64,000 nt of DNA from CBDCBA01 sp965214125 (GTDB taxonomy: Bacteria > Planctomycetota > Phycisphaerae > Tepidisphaerales > Tepidisphaeraceae), in assembly GCA_965214125.1 (NCBI GenBank), contig CBDCBA010000010.1, positions 1 through 64,000 of the forward strand, written 5' to 3'. The notes under the pieces are model-generated. The model did not search any database. It was given only the letters and a program-made list of their open reading frames with translations, and was not told the DNA's origin. Numbering within the stretch: the first letter of the stretch is position 1; every line of letters starts with the position of its first letter. The position numbers and the translations under genes were made by a program. Positions 1-8,904 of this stretch are shown piece after piece.

Positions 1-1
1 G

Positions 2-1183
2 GCCGCGCCGGACCCGGAGCGGGCAACCCTCATCGCCGACGTGATGCGCTCGATCCTTGCCGCCAACGGTGGGCTGCCGTTCCTGCAAAAGCTCGCGCTC
101 ATCGGCGCCGTTCACGGCAGCGCCGACCTGATCGTGAAGGCCGCGTCCGATCTCGACGGTCACGCGGACGTGCCGTGCAGCACCGCCAGCCTGGGCGGCA
201 TCGCGGGCGACGCCGGGTCCGAGGCCGACATCGCCGCCCTGGCCGCGGCGGTGCGGATCGAGCTCGTCGAGCCCGCCCGCGCCTTGCCGATCCTCGATGC
301 GGATGATGACGAGCGGCTTCTCGCTTATGCTCAAGTCTGGTCAACACCCCGCACGACGGCCGCGACGACCGAGCCCGCGAGCAATCGCGCCGATTGGATT
401 CGTCGCGTTTGGAACGCCGCCAGCCTCCCGGCGGCCGAGGCGGCGAGCGACCTCCACGTCGAGGTGATCGGCCCGCGCGGCTGGCAGCGCTGGCGCAACG
501 GCCGGCTGATCGACTTTGGTCATAACTCGCTCGGGCTGATCCCGGTCGCCCACGTCCAGAACAGCGTGCTGCCTTTCGACCGAGGCGGGGCGGGCGATGT
601 CGAGCCGCTCGTGCCGTTGCAGGACGAGCTCAACACCCGGCTGAGCGACCGCGCCCACCGCACCGTGTTGCAAAGCCAGCGGATGTACCTGGGCGTGGGG
701 ATCGAGAACTTCGGCGACGAGCCGATTCGCCCCGGCCGCATGTGGTCGACGGACAACCCCGACGCGCGCATCGAGACGTTCGGCTCCGACACCGCCAGCG
801 CTGGCGAGGCCGAGTCCATTCGCGAGGTGCGCCAGGCTCTCGACAAGACGAGCGGCATCAATCCCGCGGCCACCGGGGCGATCAGCGGGCGCGTCGGCAA
901 CCTCTCCAGCGCCGCGGCGTTGCGGCTGACGTTCCAGTCGCTGCTCGCCCGCACCGAACGCAAGCGCGCCAACTACGGCGCGGCCATCAGCCGGGCGTGC
1001 GAACTGGCGCTGGGGTGGCTGCACGCGGCAAGGCTGTTCGAGACGAACCCGGAAGAACGCCGCATCCGCCTGACGTGGCCCGACCCGATCCCCGTCGACG
1101 AGGGCGAGCGGCTCGAGCAGGCGCGGCAGAAGCAACTGCTCGGCATCGACCCGGACACCGTCCGCCGCGAGCTCGGCTACTGA
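2..1183 (+). CDS. Phage portal protein, SPP1 gp6-like (5' end outside window)
   Basis: The reading frame is open from the first bases, so the gene is cut by the window edge and at least 393 codons are visible. The C-terminal two thirds look like a portal protein: a PLVPLQDELNTRLSDRAHRT helix region, an aromatic/acidic middle, then a GRVGNLSSAAALRL segment followed by a long helix (ARTERKRANYGAAI) typical of SPP1 gp6-like portals. Portals form the dodecameric ring through which DNA enters the phage head. A capsid gene 390 bp downstream supports the call. Terminase would be expected to the left, outside the window. An internal GTG at 41 is not the true start. This could be a prophage, a remnant or a domesticated particle. 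Confidence 0.75.
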   Translation, partial: AAPDPERATLIADVMRSILAANGGLPFLQKLALIGAVHGSADLIVKAASDLDGHADVPCSTASLGGIAGDAGSEADIAALAAAVRIELVEPARALPILDADDDERLLAYAQVWSTPRTTAATTEPASNRADWIRRVWNAASLPAAEAASDLHVEVIGPRGWQRWRNGRLIDFGHNSLGLIPVAHVQNSVLPFDRGGAGDVEPLVPLQDELNTRLSDRAHRTVLQSQRMYLGVGIENFGDEPIRPGRMWSTDNPDARIETFGSDTASAGEAESIREVRQALDKTSGINPAATGAISGRVGNLSSAAALRLTFQSLLARTERKRANYGAAISRACELALGWLHAARLFETNPEERRIRLTWPDPIPVDEGERLEQARQKQLLGIDPDTVRRELGY

Positions 1184-1340
1184 CCCGCCGCCGCCGCGCC
1201 AGCGGGCCGCGGGGACGGACGGCGTGACCGAAGGCGACTCGGCCGAGTGCTCGCGCTGATCGCAACCTCACGCACGCCGCGCCCTCCCCGCGGCCCGCTG
1301 GCCCGGCCACTTTCTTTATGAACGTTTTCGATCACCGACC

Positions 1341-1535
1341 ATGTCCACCTTCTCCTCCCCGCCGCCACTTCGCCGCCCGCCCGAGCCGCCACCGCACCGC
1401 CGCAGCGACCCGCCGCGCCGGCGCCTGCTGACCCTCGCGGCTCGGCTGCTCGACGGCGGCCGCAACGCTCGGGGCCTGCTGCACGAGTACCTGCGGCTGC
1501 GACGCCACGTCAACCGCCGCGGCCGGAACCACTAG
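1341..1535 (+). CDS. Small basic hypothetical protein between portal and capsid
   Basis: This is a 64-codon ORF starting at ATG 1341, rich in proline and arginine (PPPLRRPPEPPP, then RRRLLTLAARLLDGGRNARGLLHEYLRLRRH). It lies in the portal-capsid gap, where phages often carry a scaffold, protease or decoration gene, but it is far too short for those and matches no family I recognise. No convincing ribosome binding site precedes it. The helical, leucine-rich C-terminal half argues mildly for coding. It may be chance in high-GC DNA. Confidence 0.35.
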   Translation: MSTFSSPPPLRRPPEPPPHRRSDPPRRRLLTLAARLLDGGRNARGLLHEYLRLRRHVNRRGRNH

Positions 1536-1574
1536 CCCACTCTTCTCTTTTTCCTTTCCACTTCTGGAGACCCC

Positions 1575-2732
1575 ATGCCCTTCACCGGAAAAGCCACCTA
1601 CTCCGCCGGCAGCGAGCTGCCGGAGATTGCCGAAGATGTCGCCGACCTCGTCGCCATCGCCGCCGGCACCGAGACGCCGCTGCTCGACGCACTCGGCGAC
1701 GCCGCCCGGCCCGCGCGCAGCGTGCTGCACGAGTGGCTCGAGGACGCCCCGCTGCCGAACACGGTCGGTGTCGTCGGGTTCGACGTGCCCAACCTCATCG
1801 AGGTCGATCACCCTAACCGCGTGCGGATCCATGACCAGCTTCGGCTCGAACTTCCCGACTCGACCGAGGTGTTCCGCGTCACCGCGATCAGCGGCAACGA
1901 GCTGACCGTCATCCGCGGCTACGGCAACACGCCGACCGGCACCACGCCGTCGTCGGGTCACACGCTGCGCATCCTCGGCAACGCGACGGCCGAGGGTGCC
2001 GACGCCGCCGACCCGCGGTTCACGCTGCGGTCGCGGCGCTCGAACACCACGCAGATCTTCGCAGCAACCGTCGAGGTCAGCGGCAGCGAGCTCGCCGTCC
2101 GCCAGGCCGGCGTGAAGGACGAGCTCGAGTACCAGAAGGCCATGCGGCTGCGCGAGCTGTTGCGCGACCTCGAAAACAGCGTCGTCAACGGCGTGGCCGA
2201 CGCGAACCCGCCTAGCGGCAACCCGGCCGGCAGCGACGCGGCGCCGCGCACCATGCGGGGCATCGCCGCCTCCATCGAATCGCACCGTTTCGCCCCGGAT
2301 ATTAACGGATTTCCGGCAGAGACCGATCTGACCGAGGAGCAGCTCAACCTCGCCCTGCGGGAGATGTGGCAGGGCGGCGGCGCGGGGGCCGACCTCATTG
2401 TGGTCGGCGGGCGGCAGAAGCGGGCGATCAACCGCTTCGTCGCCAGCACGCGAAGGTTTGCGTCGTCGGCCGAGACGTTTAAGGACAGCATCGGCGTCTA
2501 CGAGAGCGACTTTGGCGAGTGCCGCGTGATCCTCTGCCGCAGCGTGCCGCCGGGCGCGGTACTGCTGCTCGATTCGAGCCGGATCGGCGTGTTGCCGCTG
2601 GCGGGGCGTAGCTTCGGGTATCGGCCGCTGGCCCGCACGGGCGACCGCGAGGCGGGGCAGCTCGTCGGCGAGTACACGCTCGAGTTCCGCAACGAAGGGT
2701 GCCACGGCCTCATCACCGGCTTGGCCGCGTAG
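1575..2732 (+). CDS. Phage major capsid protein, SU10-like (DUF5309)
   Basis: This 385-aa protein matches the SU10 major capsid / DUF5309 pattern: an N-terminal segment (PEIAEDVADLVAIAAGTETPLLDAL), a beta-rich block on sequence termini and RVTAI, then ELAVRQAGVKDELEYQKAMRLRELLRDLENSVVNG, which resembles the HK97-fold spine helix. The end (GYRPLARTGDREAGQLVGEYTLEFRNEGCHGLITGL) is the usual C-terminal strand and loop. A GGAG seven bases before ATG 1575 fits a ribosome binding site. It forms the shell of a phage head. No head-tail connector or tail genes follow; the next genes are ordinary chromosomal ones, so this marks the right end of the phage-like block. Confidence 0.8.
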   Translation: MPFTGKATYSAGSELPEIAEDVADLVAIAAGTETPLLDALGDAARPARSVLHEWLEDAPLPNTVGVVGFDVPNLIEVDHPNRVRIHDQLRLELPDSTEVFRVTAISGNELTVIRGYGNTPTGTTPSSGHTLRILGNATAEGADAADPRFTLRSRRSNTTQIFAATVEVSGSELAVRQAGVKDELEYQKAMRLRELLRDLENSVVNGVADANPPSGNPAGSDAAPRTMRGIAASIESHRFAPDINGFPAETDLTEEQLNLALREMWQGGGAGADLIVVGGRQKRAINRFVASTRRFASSAETFKDSIGVYESDFGECRVILCRSVPPGAVLLLDSSRIGVLPLAGRSFGYRPLARTGDREAGQLVGEYTLEFRNEGCHGLITGLAA

Positions 2733-2898
2733 CGGCGCATCGGACCTCTCCTTCTCCCCTCCCGCCCGTCCCGGCCACCGTGGCCGGGGCGGGTTTTCAA
2801 CGTTCAGAGGTCGAGGCCTTCGAGCGCCGCGGCGAGCGCGAGGTTCACAGCGACCGACATGTGCGGGCGCGGTGCAAGTCGGCGGGTACGATCGCGCC

Positions 2899-3855
2899 AT
2901 GCCCCTGCTCGGACGAACCGGCGTCGAGGTCTCCCCGCTCTGCTTCGGCACGATGAGCTTCGGCGGCGACGCCGACGAGGCGATGAGCGAACGTCTCTAC
3001 CGCCGCTGCCGCGAGGCGGGCGTCAACTTCTTCGACTGCGCCAACGTCTACGCCGGCGGCGCGAGCGAGACGATTCTCGGTAAGCTCATCAGCGGCGAGC
3101 GCGACGCGCTCGTCCTCACCAGCAAGGTCGGCTTTGGCGCCGGCGGCTTCCGTGTGGCAAACCTGTCGCGGCGGAACATCGTCCAGCAATGCGAGGCGAG
3201 CCTGCGCCGCCTCAAGACCGACCGGCTCGACGTCTACTTCCTGCACACGCACGACCTCAACACGCCGATGGAGCAGTCGCTGCGGGCGCTCGACGACCTG
3301 GTGCGGGCGGGCAAGATTCTCTACCCCGGCGTCAGCAACTGGGCGGCGTGGGAGGTGGCGCTCTCGCTGGGCAAGTGCGATCGCGACCGACTCGCGCCGT
3401 TCGAGGTGATGCAGCCGATGTACAACCTCGTCAAGCGCCAGTGCGAGGTCGAACTGTTGCCCCTCGCCCGGCACGCCGGCATGGCCGTGATGCCGTACAG
3501 CCCGCTCGGCGGCGGGTTGCTGACGGGCAAGTACGCCGGGGACGACGCCCAGGGGCGGATCAAGTCGAACCGGATGTACGCCAGCCGCTACCGGAGCGAG
3601 GAGGCGCACGCCGTCGCCGCGACGTTCGCCGAGCACGCGCGACAGTCCGGCCACCACCCGGCGACGCTCGCCGTCGCGTGGGTCGCTAGCCACCCGGCGG
3701 TGACGGCGCCGATCATCGGCGCGCGGAACGTAGAGCAGCTCGAGCACTCCCTCGCCGCCGCATCGCTCGAGCTGAGCGACGAGCAGCGGAAGGAAATCAC
3801 GAAGCTCGCCCCGTCGCCCGGTGTCGCGACGGACCGCACCGAGTGCGACGATTAG
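2899..3855 (+). CDS. Aldo/keto reductase
   Basis: A 318-aa NADPH-dependent oxidoreductase of the aldo/keto reductase superfamily, a TIM barrel reducing carbonyl substrates in the cytoplasm. The catalytic tetrad is visible: Asp and Tyr in FDCANVYAGG, Lys in VLTSKVGFG and His in VYFLHTHDL. The SPLGGGLLTGKY motif and a C-terminal IIGARNVEQLEHSL cofactor segment are standard. ATG 2899 is chosen over the upstream in-frame GTG 2872 because MPLLGRTGVEVSPLCFGTMSFGG is the canonical start of the family. Substrate is unknown. It follows the capsid gene by 166 bp and is probably not part of the phage block. Confidence 0.9.
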   Translation: MPLLGRTGVEVSPLCFGTMSFGGDADEAMSERLYRRCREAGVNFFDCANVYAGGASETILGKLISGERDALVLTSKVGFGAGGFRVANLSRRNIVQQCEASLRRLKTDRLDVYFLHTHDLNTPMEQSLRALDDLVRAGKILYPGVSNWAAWEVALSLGKCDRDRLAPFEVMQPMYNLVKRQCEVELLPLARHAGMAVMPYSPLGGGLLTGKYAGDDAQGRIKSNRMYASRYRSEEAHAVAATFAEHARQSGHHPATLAVAWVASHPAVTAPIIGARNVEQLEHSLAAASLELSDEQRKEITKLAPSPGVATDRTECDD

Positions 3856-3865
3856 CTGTCCTCGG

Positions 3866-4522
3866 CTACTTCGCGAGGTGCGCGACGGCGTCGGCGGTGG
3901 CGTGGACTTTTTCGTCCAGGTTCGGGTGCGCCCGGACGACCGTCGACCGCGGGTGGTCGCTCCAGAGATCTTGCAGCAATCGGCCACTTTCAAGGGCGGC
4001 GTCGGCGGATTCGAAGCGCACGGCGTTGCTGGCGTCGCCGTCGTAAGCGGCCGCACCGAGGGCGGCAACACTTTCGAGCAGCACGACGCCGCGATACCGG
4101 GCAAGTTCTTCGGCTGCCGTTGTCCCGAGGTCGTTCCAGTAGGCCGCCGCGCCGTCGGGCCAGTAGGCGCTGCCGTCAATCGTGCCGCGATCGAGCAAAA
4201 GCACGCGCTGGCCCCGCCGTGCCGCCTCGGTTCGCAGGCGATCCTCCTGGTCGCGCTGCAGCGCGTAGATCGCACGTTGCACATCGAGGCGGCCAGCGAG
4301 ATCAAGGCGGTCCCAGCGCGTGCGGCGACTCTCGTACACCTGCGTCGCCGCCTCGGGAACGGCCAGCACGCCGCCGAGTTTGGCTCGCCATTCGGCAAAG
4401 GCATCGTCGTCGGCAAGACGCCGCGCGATGGTCGTCTTGCCCGCGCCCGGCCCGCCGGTCAGCACGATGGAGATGGGCTCGGCGTCGGGCACGAGCGAAA
4501 CCTTAGTGCCCGTCGTCGGCAC
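3866..4522 (-). CDS. AAA_28-type ATP-binding protein (NadR/Ttd14-like P-loop)
   Basis: A 218-aa P-loop protein. A Walker A motif GGPGAGKTT lies near residue 23 and RVLLLDRGTIDG near residue 105 resembles the second conserved acidic motif. The layout (PEAATQVYESRR, RAIYALQRDQEDRLRTE) fits the AAA_28 / NadR-like kinase family, whose members phosphorylate small molecules or bind phosphoinositides; the substrate here is unknown. It starts at a GTG inside the last 20 bases of the DUF368 gene (overlap 4503-4522), so it is probably co-translated with that transporter. Confidence 0.75.
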   Translation of the reverse strand: MPTTGTKVSLVPDAEPISIVLTGGPGAGKTTIARRLADDDAFAEWRAKLGGVLAVPEAATQVYESRRTRWDRLDLAGRLDVQRAIYALQRDQEDRLRTEAARRGQRVLLLDRGTIDGSAYWPDGAAAYWNDLGTTAAEELARYRGVVLLESVAALGAAAYDGDASNAVRFESADAALESGRLLQDLWSDHPRSTVVRAHPNLDEKVHATADAVAHLAK

Positions 4523-5447
4523 GCTTCAGGAACGTGAGCGCGTAGACCGCCCCGAAGCCGATCACCAGGGCCACAATCGTTCCGCCCAACTCGCTCGGCC
4601 CCGTCGCGCCGCGCGGCCAGATCGCGACGGCGCTGCCCCACAGCACGCCGAGCAACAACGCCGCCATCGGCTGTTCGTACTTCTCCAGCAGTACTTTCAG
4701 CAGGTTGCTCACCACGATCAGGCCGACGATGGCACCCACGACGTACGGCACGATGATCGGCCCCCACCAGCCGACCGGCGAGACCGTCTGCCACGGCACG
4801 AGAGCGGCCCACGTCTCGCCGATGCTCCAGACGGTCGGCTCATATCGGCCGAGGATGAGCTTGATCGTGCCGCCGCTGATGCCCGGCAGGACCATCGCGC
4901 TGAGCGCCGCGGCACCGGCGAGGAGGTCCAGCGGGATGTCGATCGCCGGGCGATAGGCCGCGCCGACATCCACGTCGGGCTTCTCCGCCGGCGTGCCGAA
5001 CACAACCAGGACCACAAAGCCGATCACGCCCAGCGCGATCAGGAGCCACTTCGGCGAGGTTCCCTTGCGAACAAGCTTCCAAAGAATCGGCGTGCCGGCG
5101 AGGGTCATGCCCGCGAATGCCGCGTACGCGAGGGAGCGATGGTTGACCACCAGCGCCGTGACCGGCCCGGCGAGCGCACCCATCGCCGCGAGCTTGGCGC
5201 CCCACAGCAGCACGATGAACAGCACGACCGGCCGCGTGAACTTCAGGCGCGTGGCCGCCGCGGTCGACGCGACGAACGGCGCGTACACGCCGCACGCCAG
5301 CACCATCGTTCCCCCGCTCACGCCCGGCACGAGGTTGGCCGCTCCCATCAGTGCGCCGGCGACGAGCGTGCGGACCACCGGCACGCGAGCGGGCGCCACC
5401 GCCTCGGGCTTTTGCTCGTACTCGAGGTCGATCTCACGCTGCGACAT
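4503..5447 (-). CDS. DUF368 membrane protein, polyprenyl-phosphate transporter (PopT-like)
   Basis: A 314-aa polytopic membrane protein with the two inverted-repeat signatures of DUF368: AANLVPGVSGGTM near residue 36 and MVLPGISGGTIKLILGRYE near residue 197. DUF368 proteins were recently linked to recycling of undecaprenyl phosphate across the cytoplasmic membrane, which returns the lipid carrier used for cell wall and surface polysaccharide synthesis. About eight membrane segments can be read. The Asp/Glu-rich N-terminus (MSQREIDLEYEQKPEA) is cytoplasmic-like. The AAA ATPase gene overlaps its 3' end. Function is from the family; nothing in the sequence proves the substrate. Confidence 0.85.
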   Translation of the reverse strand: MSQREIDLEYEQKPEAVAPARVPVVRTLVAGALMGAANLVPGVSGGTMVLACGVYAPFVASTAAATRLKFTRPVVLFIVLLWGAKLAAMGALAGPVTALVVNHRSLAYAAFAGMTLAGTPILWKLVRKGTSPKWLLIALGVIGFVVLVVFGTPAEKPDVDVGAAYRPAIDIPLDLLAGAAALSAMVLPGISGGTIKLILGRYEPTVWSIGETWAALVPWQTVSPVGWWGPIIVPYVVGAIVGLIVVSNLLKVLLEKYEQPMAALLLGVLWGSAVAIWPRGATGPSELGGTIVALVIGFGAVYALTFLKRADDGH

Positions 5448-5660
5448 CGGCCCGACCGTACCGGAGCCAGAACACGAGCGTCATGGCCGAACTGACTGCG
5501 CATTTCGGACAGGTGCGGACGGCTGGCATTTCTGACTTAATGCGGATTCTTTTCTTGACCCACGCTGTCCATTTCACGATCGTCAGCGGGTCCTGTTGAG
5601 GAAGATATTCCACCACCCCGCCTGGGAACCAAGCCATATAGCATCTCATCGAACAGCTAG

Positions 5661-5923
5661 ACACCCGCGTCCTTATATCAGGAAACAGCCGTCTTTGACG
5701 GCAACGGGAACGACATCGACGGAGCATTCTTCATGTCGTACTCCGGTTCGCTCGCACCAGTCGAACATGATATTATCCGAACAACGGTACCACCTACAGG
5801 CTGACGATCCCTATTGGCACTGACATGAAGTTTGATTACGACGAAGACGGCAAACCGGTTTTGCGAGGCTTCATTGAGCTTGATGGGAATGAGGTCCACT
5901 GGCAAGTTCATGGCCCATTGTAG
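5661..5923 (+). pseudogene. Frameshifted remnant of an unknown gene in a low-GC patch
   Basis: Two adjoining frames both look coding. The first carries ETAVFDGNGNDIDGAFF, followed by SYSGSLAPVEHD. The second, starting near 5771, carries YYPNNGTTYRLTIPIGTD, then a Lys/Asp-rich stretch and GFIELDGNEVHWQVHGPL before a stop at 5921-5923. Joined, they give about 85 residues of a beta-rich protein, with one frameshift between them and stops upstream. I do not recognise the family. The remaining sequence from 5448 to 5660 shows only short, unconvincing frames on both strands. GC content is clearly lower than in the flanking genes, so this may be the decayed edge of an insertion. Confidence 0.4.
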
Positions 5924-6719
5924 ACGTGCAACCCAAGCGTGGCGGAAACCGTTCTTCTACAACTCGATGCACACGGCAAAACGGTTACATTCGAACACAC
6001 TCGATTACGGCCGAGATGCTGGTGTGCCGCTCGTACGCCGCTGGCGCACCGTAACGTGTTGCGCGCTCTTGGCGACAGCGGCCTGTTTAGCTGCGCTCAC
6101 TTGGCCCAAGGCTGATTTCTACGTTACTAGATACTTCGTTCTCTCCTCCGCGCGAAGTGACACGACGAAGCACCTCGAAAGCATAAGTGCCGACTACCCG
6201 TCCGCGAATAGCTCGCTACTCGGCCCACCGACACGCGTAAACAAGCTGATCCACACTGCAAGCGGTGGTCGCGTCGGGAAAAGCGAGGTCACGTACGATT
6301 ACGTTCTTACACTCTATGTAGACGAGGAGGAATATCTTGTTTTGCTGCGAAACTTCTCTCAACATTATCTGGTCGCCACATCTTCTACCGTCACTGTTCC
6401 TACGAGCGATTTAAACTTTGGTGCAGTTTCAAAGCGGCTTCGTTGGTACACCGGAGCGTGGGAAGGCGACTCCAGCACCGTTTTCGTGTATTCCAATGAG
6501 AAAATTGTGGTTCAAGAGTACATGGTTCATCCGCCGGTGCTCGACCTAGTTGACCGCAGCCGATTTCGTTTTGACTACAGGCTCAACGGGGAGCTCGGTT
6601 CGGTCGAGGCGGAGATCGACTCGCTGGGCCAGATTCGGTTTTTCGTGAGGAGCGGGCCCCTCTCGTCGACCATTCCGCTAGCAGGCGTGCCGACGCTTCA
6701 ACCCGGCGGGGCCCGCTAG
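5910..6719 (+). CDS. Orphan membrane-anchored hypothetical protein in low-GC DNA
   Basis: The open frame extends from 5832; ATG 5910 and ATG 5967 are also possible starts and the choice is uncertain. One hydrophobic segment (TVTCCALLATAACLAALTW) follows a basic stretch VPLVRRWR, giving a type II anchor or uncleaved signal. The rest is a beta-rich extracytoplasmic domain with DYVLTLYVDEEEYLVLLRNFSQHY and DYRLNGELGSVEAEIDSLGQ. No known family is recognised. Codon use is visibly less GC-rich than that of neighbours such as the antiporter that begins 32 bp downstream, so acquisition by transfer is likely. Confidence 0.6.
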   Translation: MAHCRRATQAWRKPFFYNSMHTAKRLHSNTLDYGRDAGVPLVRRWRTVTCCALLATAACLAALTWPKADFYVTRYFVLSSARSDTTKHLESISADYPSANSSLLGPPTRVNKLIHTASGGRVGKSEVTYDYVLTLYVDEEEYLVLLRNFSQHYLVATSSTVTVPTSDLNFGAVSKRLRWYTGAWEGDSSTVFVYSNEKIVVQEYMVHPPVLDLVDRSRFRFDYRLNGELGSVEAEIDSLGQIRFFVRSGPLSSTIPLAGVPTLQPGGAR

Positions 6720-6751
6720 ACGATCCCGTTGCGGCTTTGTAGTGTCGCCCG

Positions 6752-8851
6752 GTGATCGACGCCCTCCCCCTGCCCGCCGTTGAATTGCTCCCGCTCGCCG
6801 CGAGCGGGTCGGCGATCGGAATCGGGCTCACGCTCGTGCTCGTGCTGGGCGTGGGGGCGCAGTGGCTGGCGTGGCGGCTGAAGGTGCCGTCAATCCTGCT
6901 GCTGCTCGCCTTCGGCTTCCTCGCCGGGCCGGGCGCCTTCTGGTTCACCAGCAGCGTGCTCGGGCTCGAATACGCCTACTTCCTGGATATTGACAGCATC
7001 TTCGCCGAGGAGGTGCTGCTGGCACTCGTCGGCTTGGCGGTGGGCCTGATCCTCTTCGAAGGAGGCCTGACCCTCACCTTCGGCGAGATCCGGGGCGTGC
7101 GCAACGCGGTGCTGAGCCTTGTCACGATCGGCGCGCTCGTGACGTGGGTGATCGCGTCGCTGGCGGCCAAGTTCATCCTCGACCTGAACTGGGGCGTCGC
7201 GACGCTGCTGGGGGCGATCCTGGTGGTCACGGGCCCGACGGTCATCGGGCCGCTCTTGCGCTTCGTCCGGCCGACGGGCAGCGTGGGCAAGGTGCTCAAG
7301 TGGGAGGGAATCGTCATCGACCCCATCGGCGCGCTGCTGGCGGTGCTGGTGTTCGAGGCCGTGATCGCCGGGCACGGCTTGCGCGAGGTGGCCACGTTTT
7401 GGACGTTCCTTTCGAACGCCGCCCTCGCGTGCGTGATCGGCTCGACGCTCGGCCTGCTGGCGGCTTGGGCGTACGTGGCGATGCTCAAGCGGTTCCTGAT
7501 TCCCGACCACCTCCAGGTGCCGCTGGCCCTGGGTTTCGCGGCCGCGAGCTTCACGGCCAGCAACGCCGTCGTCAGCGAGGCGGGCCTCTTCGCGACGACC
7601 ATCATGGGCATCGCCCTGGCGAACCAGAAGAAGGTCAAGGTCGGCCACGTCGTGGAGTTCAAGGAGGTGCTGGTCGTCCTCCTGATCGCCCTGCTCTTCA
7701 TCGCCCTCAGCGCCCGGCTGACCTTCGAGGACTTGGCCAAGGTGCAGTGGCTGCGGTTCGTCGGGTTCCTGCTCGTGCTGGTGCTGGTGGCCCGGCCGCT
7801 GGCGATCTTCGCGAGCACGCTCGGGCCCATGGGCGGGAAGGTGAACTTCAAGGACAAGCTCTTCCTGAGCTGGATGGCCCCCCGCGGCATCGTGGCGGCG
7901 GCCATCGCGTCGGTCTTCGGTTTGGCGCTGACGCAGGCCGGCGTGGAGGGGGCGGAACTCCTCACGCCGTACGTCTTCCTCACGATTGTCGCGACCGTCG
8001 CGCTCTACGGGTTGACGGCCGTGTGGGTGGCGCGGCGACTGCACATCGCCAACCCCGACAACGCCGGCTTCCTGATCGCCGGCGCCGGTGCGGTTGCCCG
8101 GCAGATCGGCAAGGCGCTCCAGGAGGAGAAGGTCGAGGTGCTGCTGGTCGACCTCAACTACGGCAACATCCAGCAGGCGCGCCTCGCCGGGCTGCCGACG
8201 GTCGTGGCCAACGTGCTCGGGCCGCAGGTGCATGAGAAGATCGAGCTCACCGGCATCGGCCGGCTGCTGGCGATGACGCCCAACAACGAGGTCAACAGCC
8301 TGGCGGCCGTCCAGTACGGCCGACACTTCGGGCGATCGAACGTCTTCCAACTCAGCCCGCACTCGCCGCGCACCCAGGCCAAGGCCAGGGCCAAGGGCGA
8401 CGCGGTTTCGAAGAAGACCCAGGTCAGCGAAGAGCTCAGCGGCCGCGTCGCATTCGCGGGCGCCCCGACCTTCGACCGCCTCGACGACCTCTTCGACGCC
8501 GGCGCCCAAGTGCGGCAAACGAAGCTGTCAAAGGAGTTCAGCTTCGAGGATTGGAAGAACCGTCACGGCCTCGACGACGGGCGATCGCTTGTGCTCTTCG
8601 TGGTCGACGAGGCGGGCGCGGTTCACGTGACCACGCCGGAATCGAAGCCGCAGCCCAAGGCGGGGCAGTCGATCATCGCCCTGACCAGCGAGGGGGCGAC
8701 CGTGCCGGCGAACCCGCCGACGGCCGAGGAGGTCGAGCAGGCCGAGGACGGCGTCGATGCCGCCGAGCGCGTGATGAACCCGCCGCCGGCCCACGAGCCT
8801 GAAGCTCGCCCCGCTGGCCCGAGCATGGCCGACGCGATGACAAGGCCGTAA
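6752..8851 (+). CDS. Monovalent cation/proton antiporter, CPA1 type, with TrkA-N domain
   Basis: A 699-aa protein. Residues about 20-430 form a CPA1-type exchanger with some twelve membrane segments, including ILVVTGPTVIGPLLR and KWEGIVIDPIGALLAV, which carry the conserved core residues of NhaP-like Na+(K+)/H+ antiporters. Residues about 440-560 hold a Rossmann-like TrkA-N domain (FLIAGAGAVARQIGKAL, VEVLLVDLNYGN), a cytoplasmic nucleotide-sensing gate. The last 100 residues are an acidic, proline-rich tail (NPPTAEEVEQAEDGVDAAE). The start is GTG 6752. It would exchange cations for protons at the inner membrane for pH or salt homeostasis. The ferredoxin gene follows after 53 bp in the same direction. 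Confidence 0.9.
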   Translation: MIDALPLPAVELLPLAASGSAIGIGLTLVLVLGVGAQWLAWRLKVPSILLLLAFGFLAGPGAFWFTSSVLGLEYAYFLDIDSIFAEEVLLALVGLAVGLILFEGGLTLTFGEIRGVRNAVLSLVTIGALVTWVIASLAAKFILDLNWGVATLLGAILVVTGPTVIGPLLRFVRPTGSVGKVLKWEGIVIDPIGALLAVLVFEAVIAGHGLREVATFWTFLSNAALACVIGSTLGLLAAWAYVAMLKRFLIPDHLQVPLALGFAAASFTASNAVVSEAGLFATTIMGIALANQKKVKVGHVVEFKEVLVVLLIALLFIALSARLTFEDLAKVQWLRFVGFLLVLVLVARPLAIFASTLGPMGGKVNFKDKLFLSWMAPRGIVAAAIASVFGLALTQAGVEGAELLTPYVFLTIVATVALYGLTAVWVARRLHIANPDNAGFLIAGAGAVARQIGKALQEEKVEVLLVDLNYGNIQQARLAGLPTVVANVLGPQVHEKIELTGIGRLLAMTPNNEVNSLAAVQYGRHFGRSNVFQLSPHSPRTQAKARAKGDAVSKKTQVSEELSGRVAFAGAPTFDRLDDLFDAGAQVRQTKLSKEFSFEDWKNRHGLDDGRSLVLFVVDEAGAVHVTTPESKPQPKAGQSIIALTSEGATVPANPPTAEEVEQAEDGVDAAERVMNPPPAHEPEARPAGPSMADAMTRP

Positions 8852-8904
8852 TCACGCGCTTCGCGGGTCGACGCCAACGCCCGCCTGCGGCTACAACACG
8901 CGGC

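Noticed and set aside
6890..8518. Long antisense frame opposite the antiporter gene
   Set aside because: It is rich in Glu, Gln, Arg and His repeats, typical of antisense reading of GC-rich membrane protein codons; the antiporter on the plus strand has clear membrane and TrkA domains.
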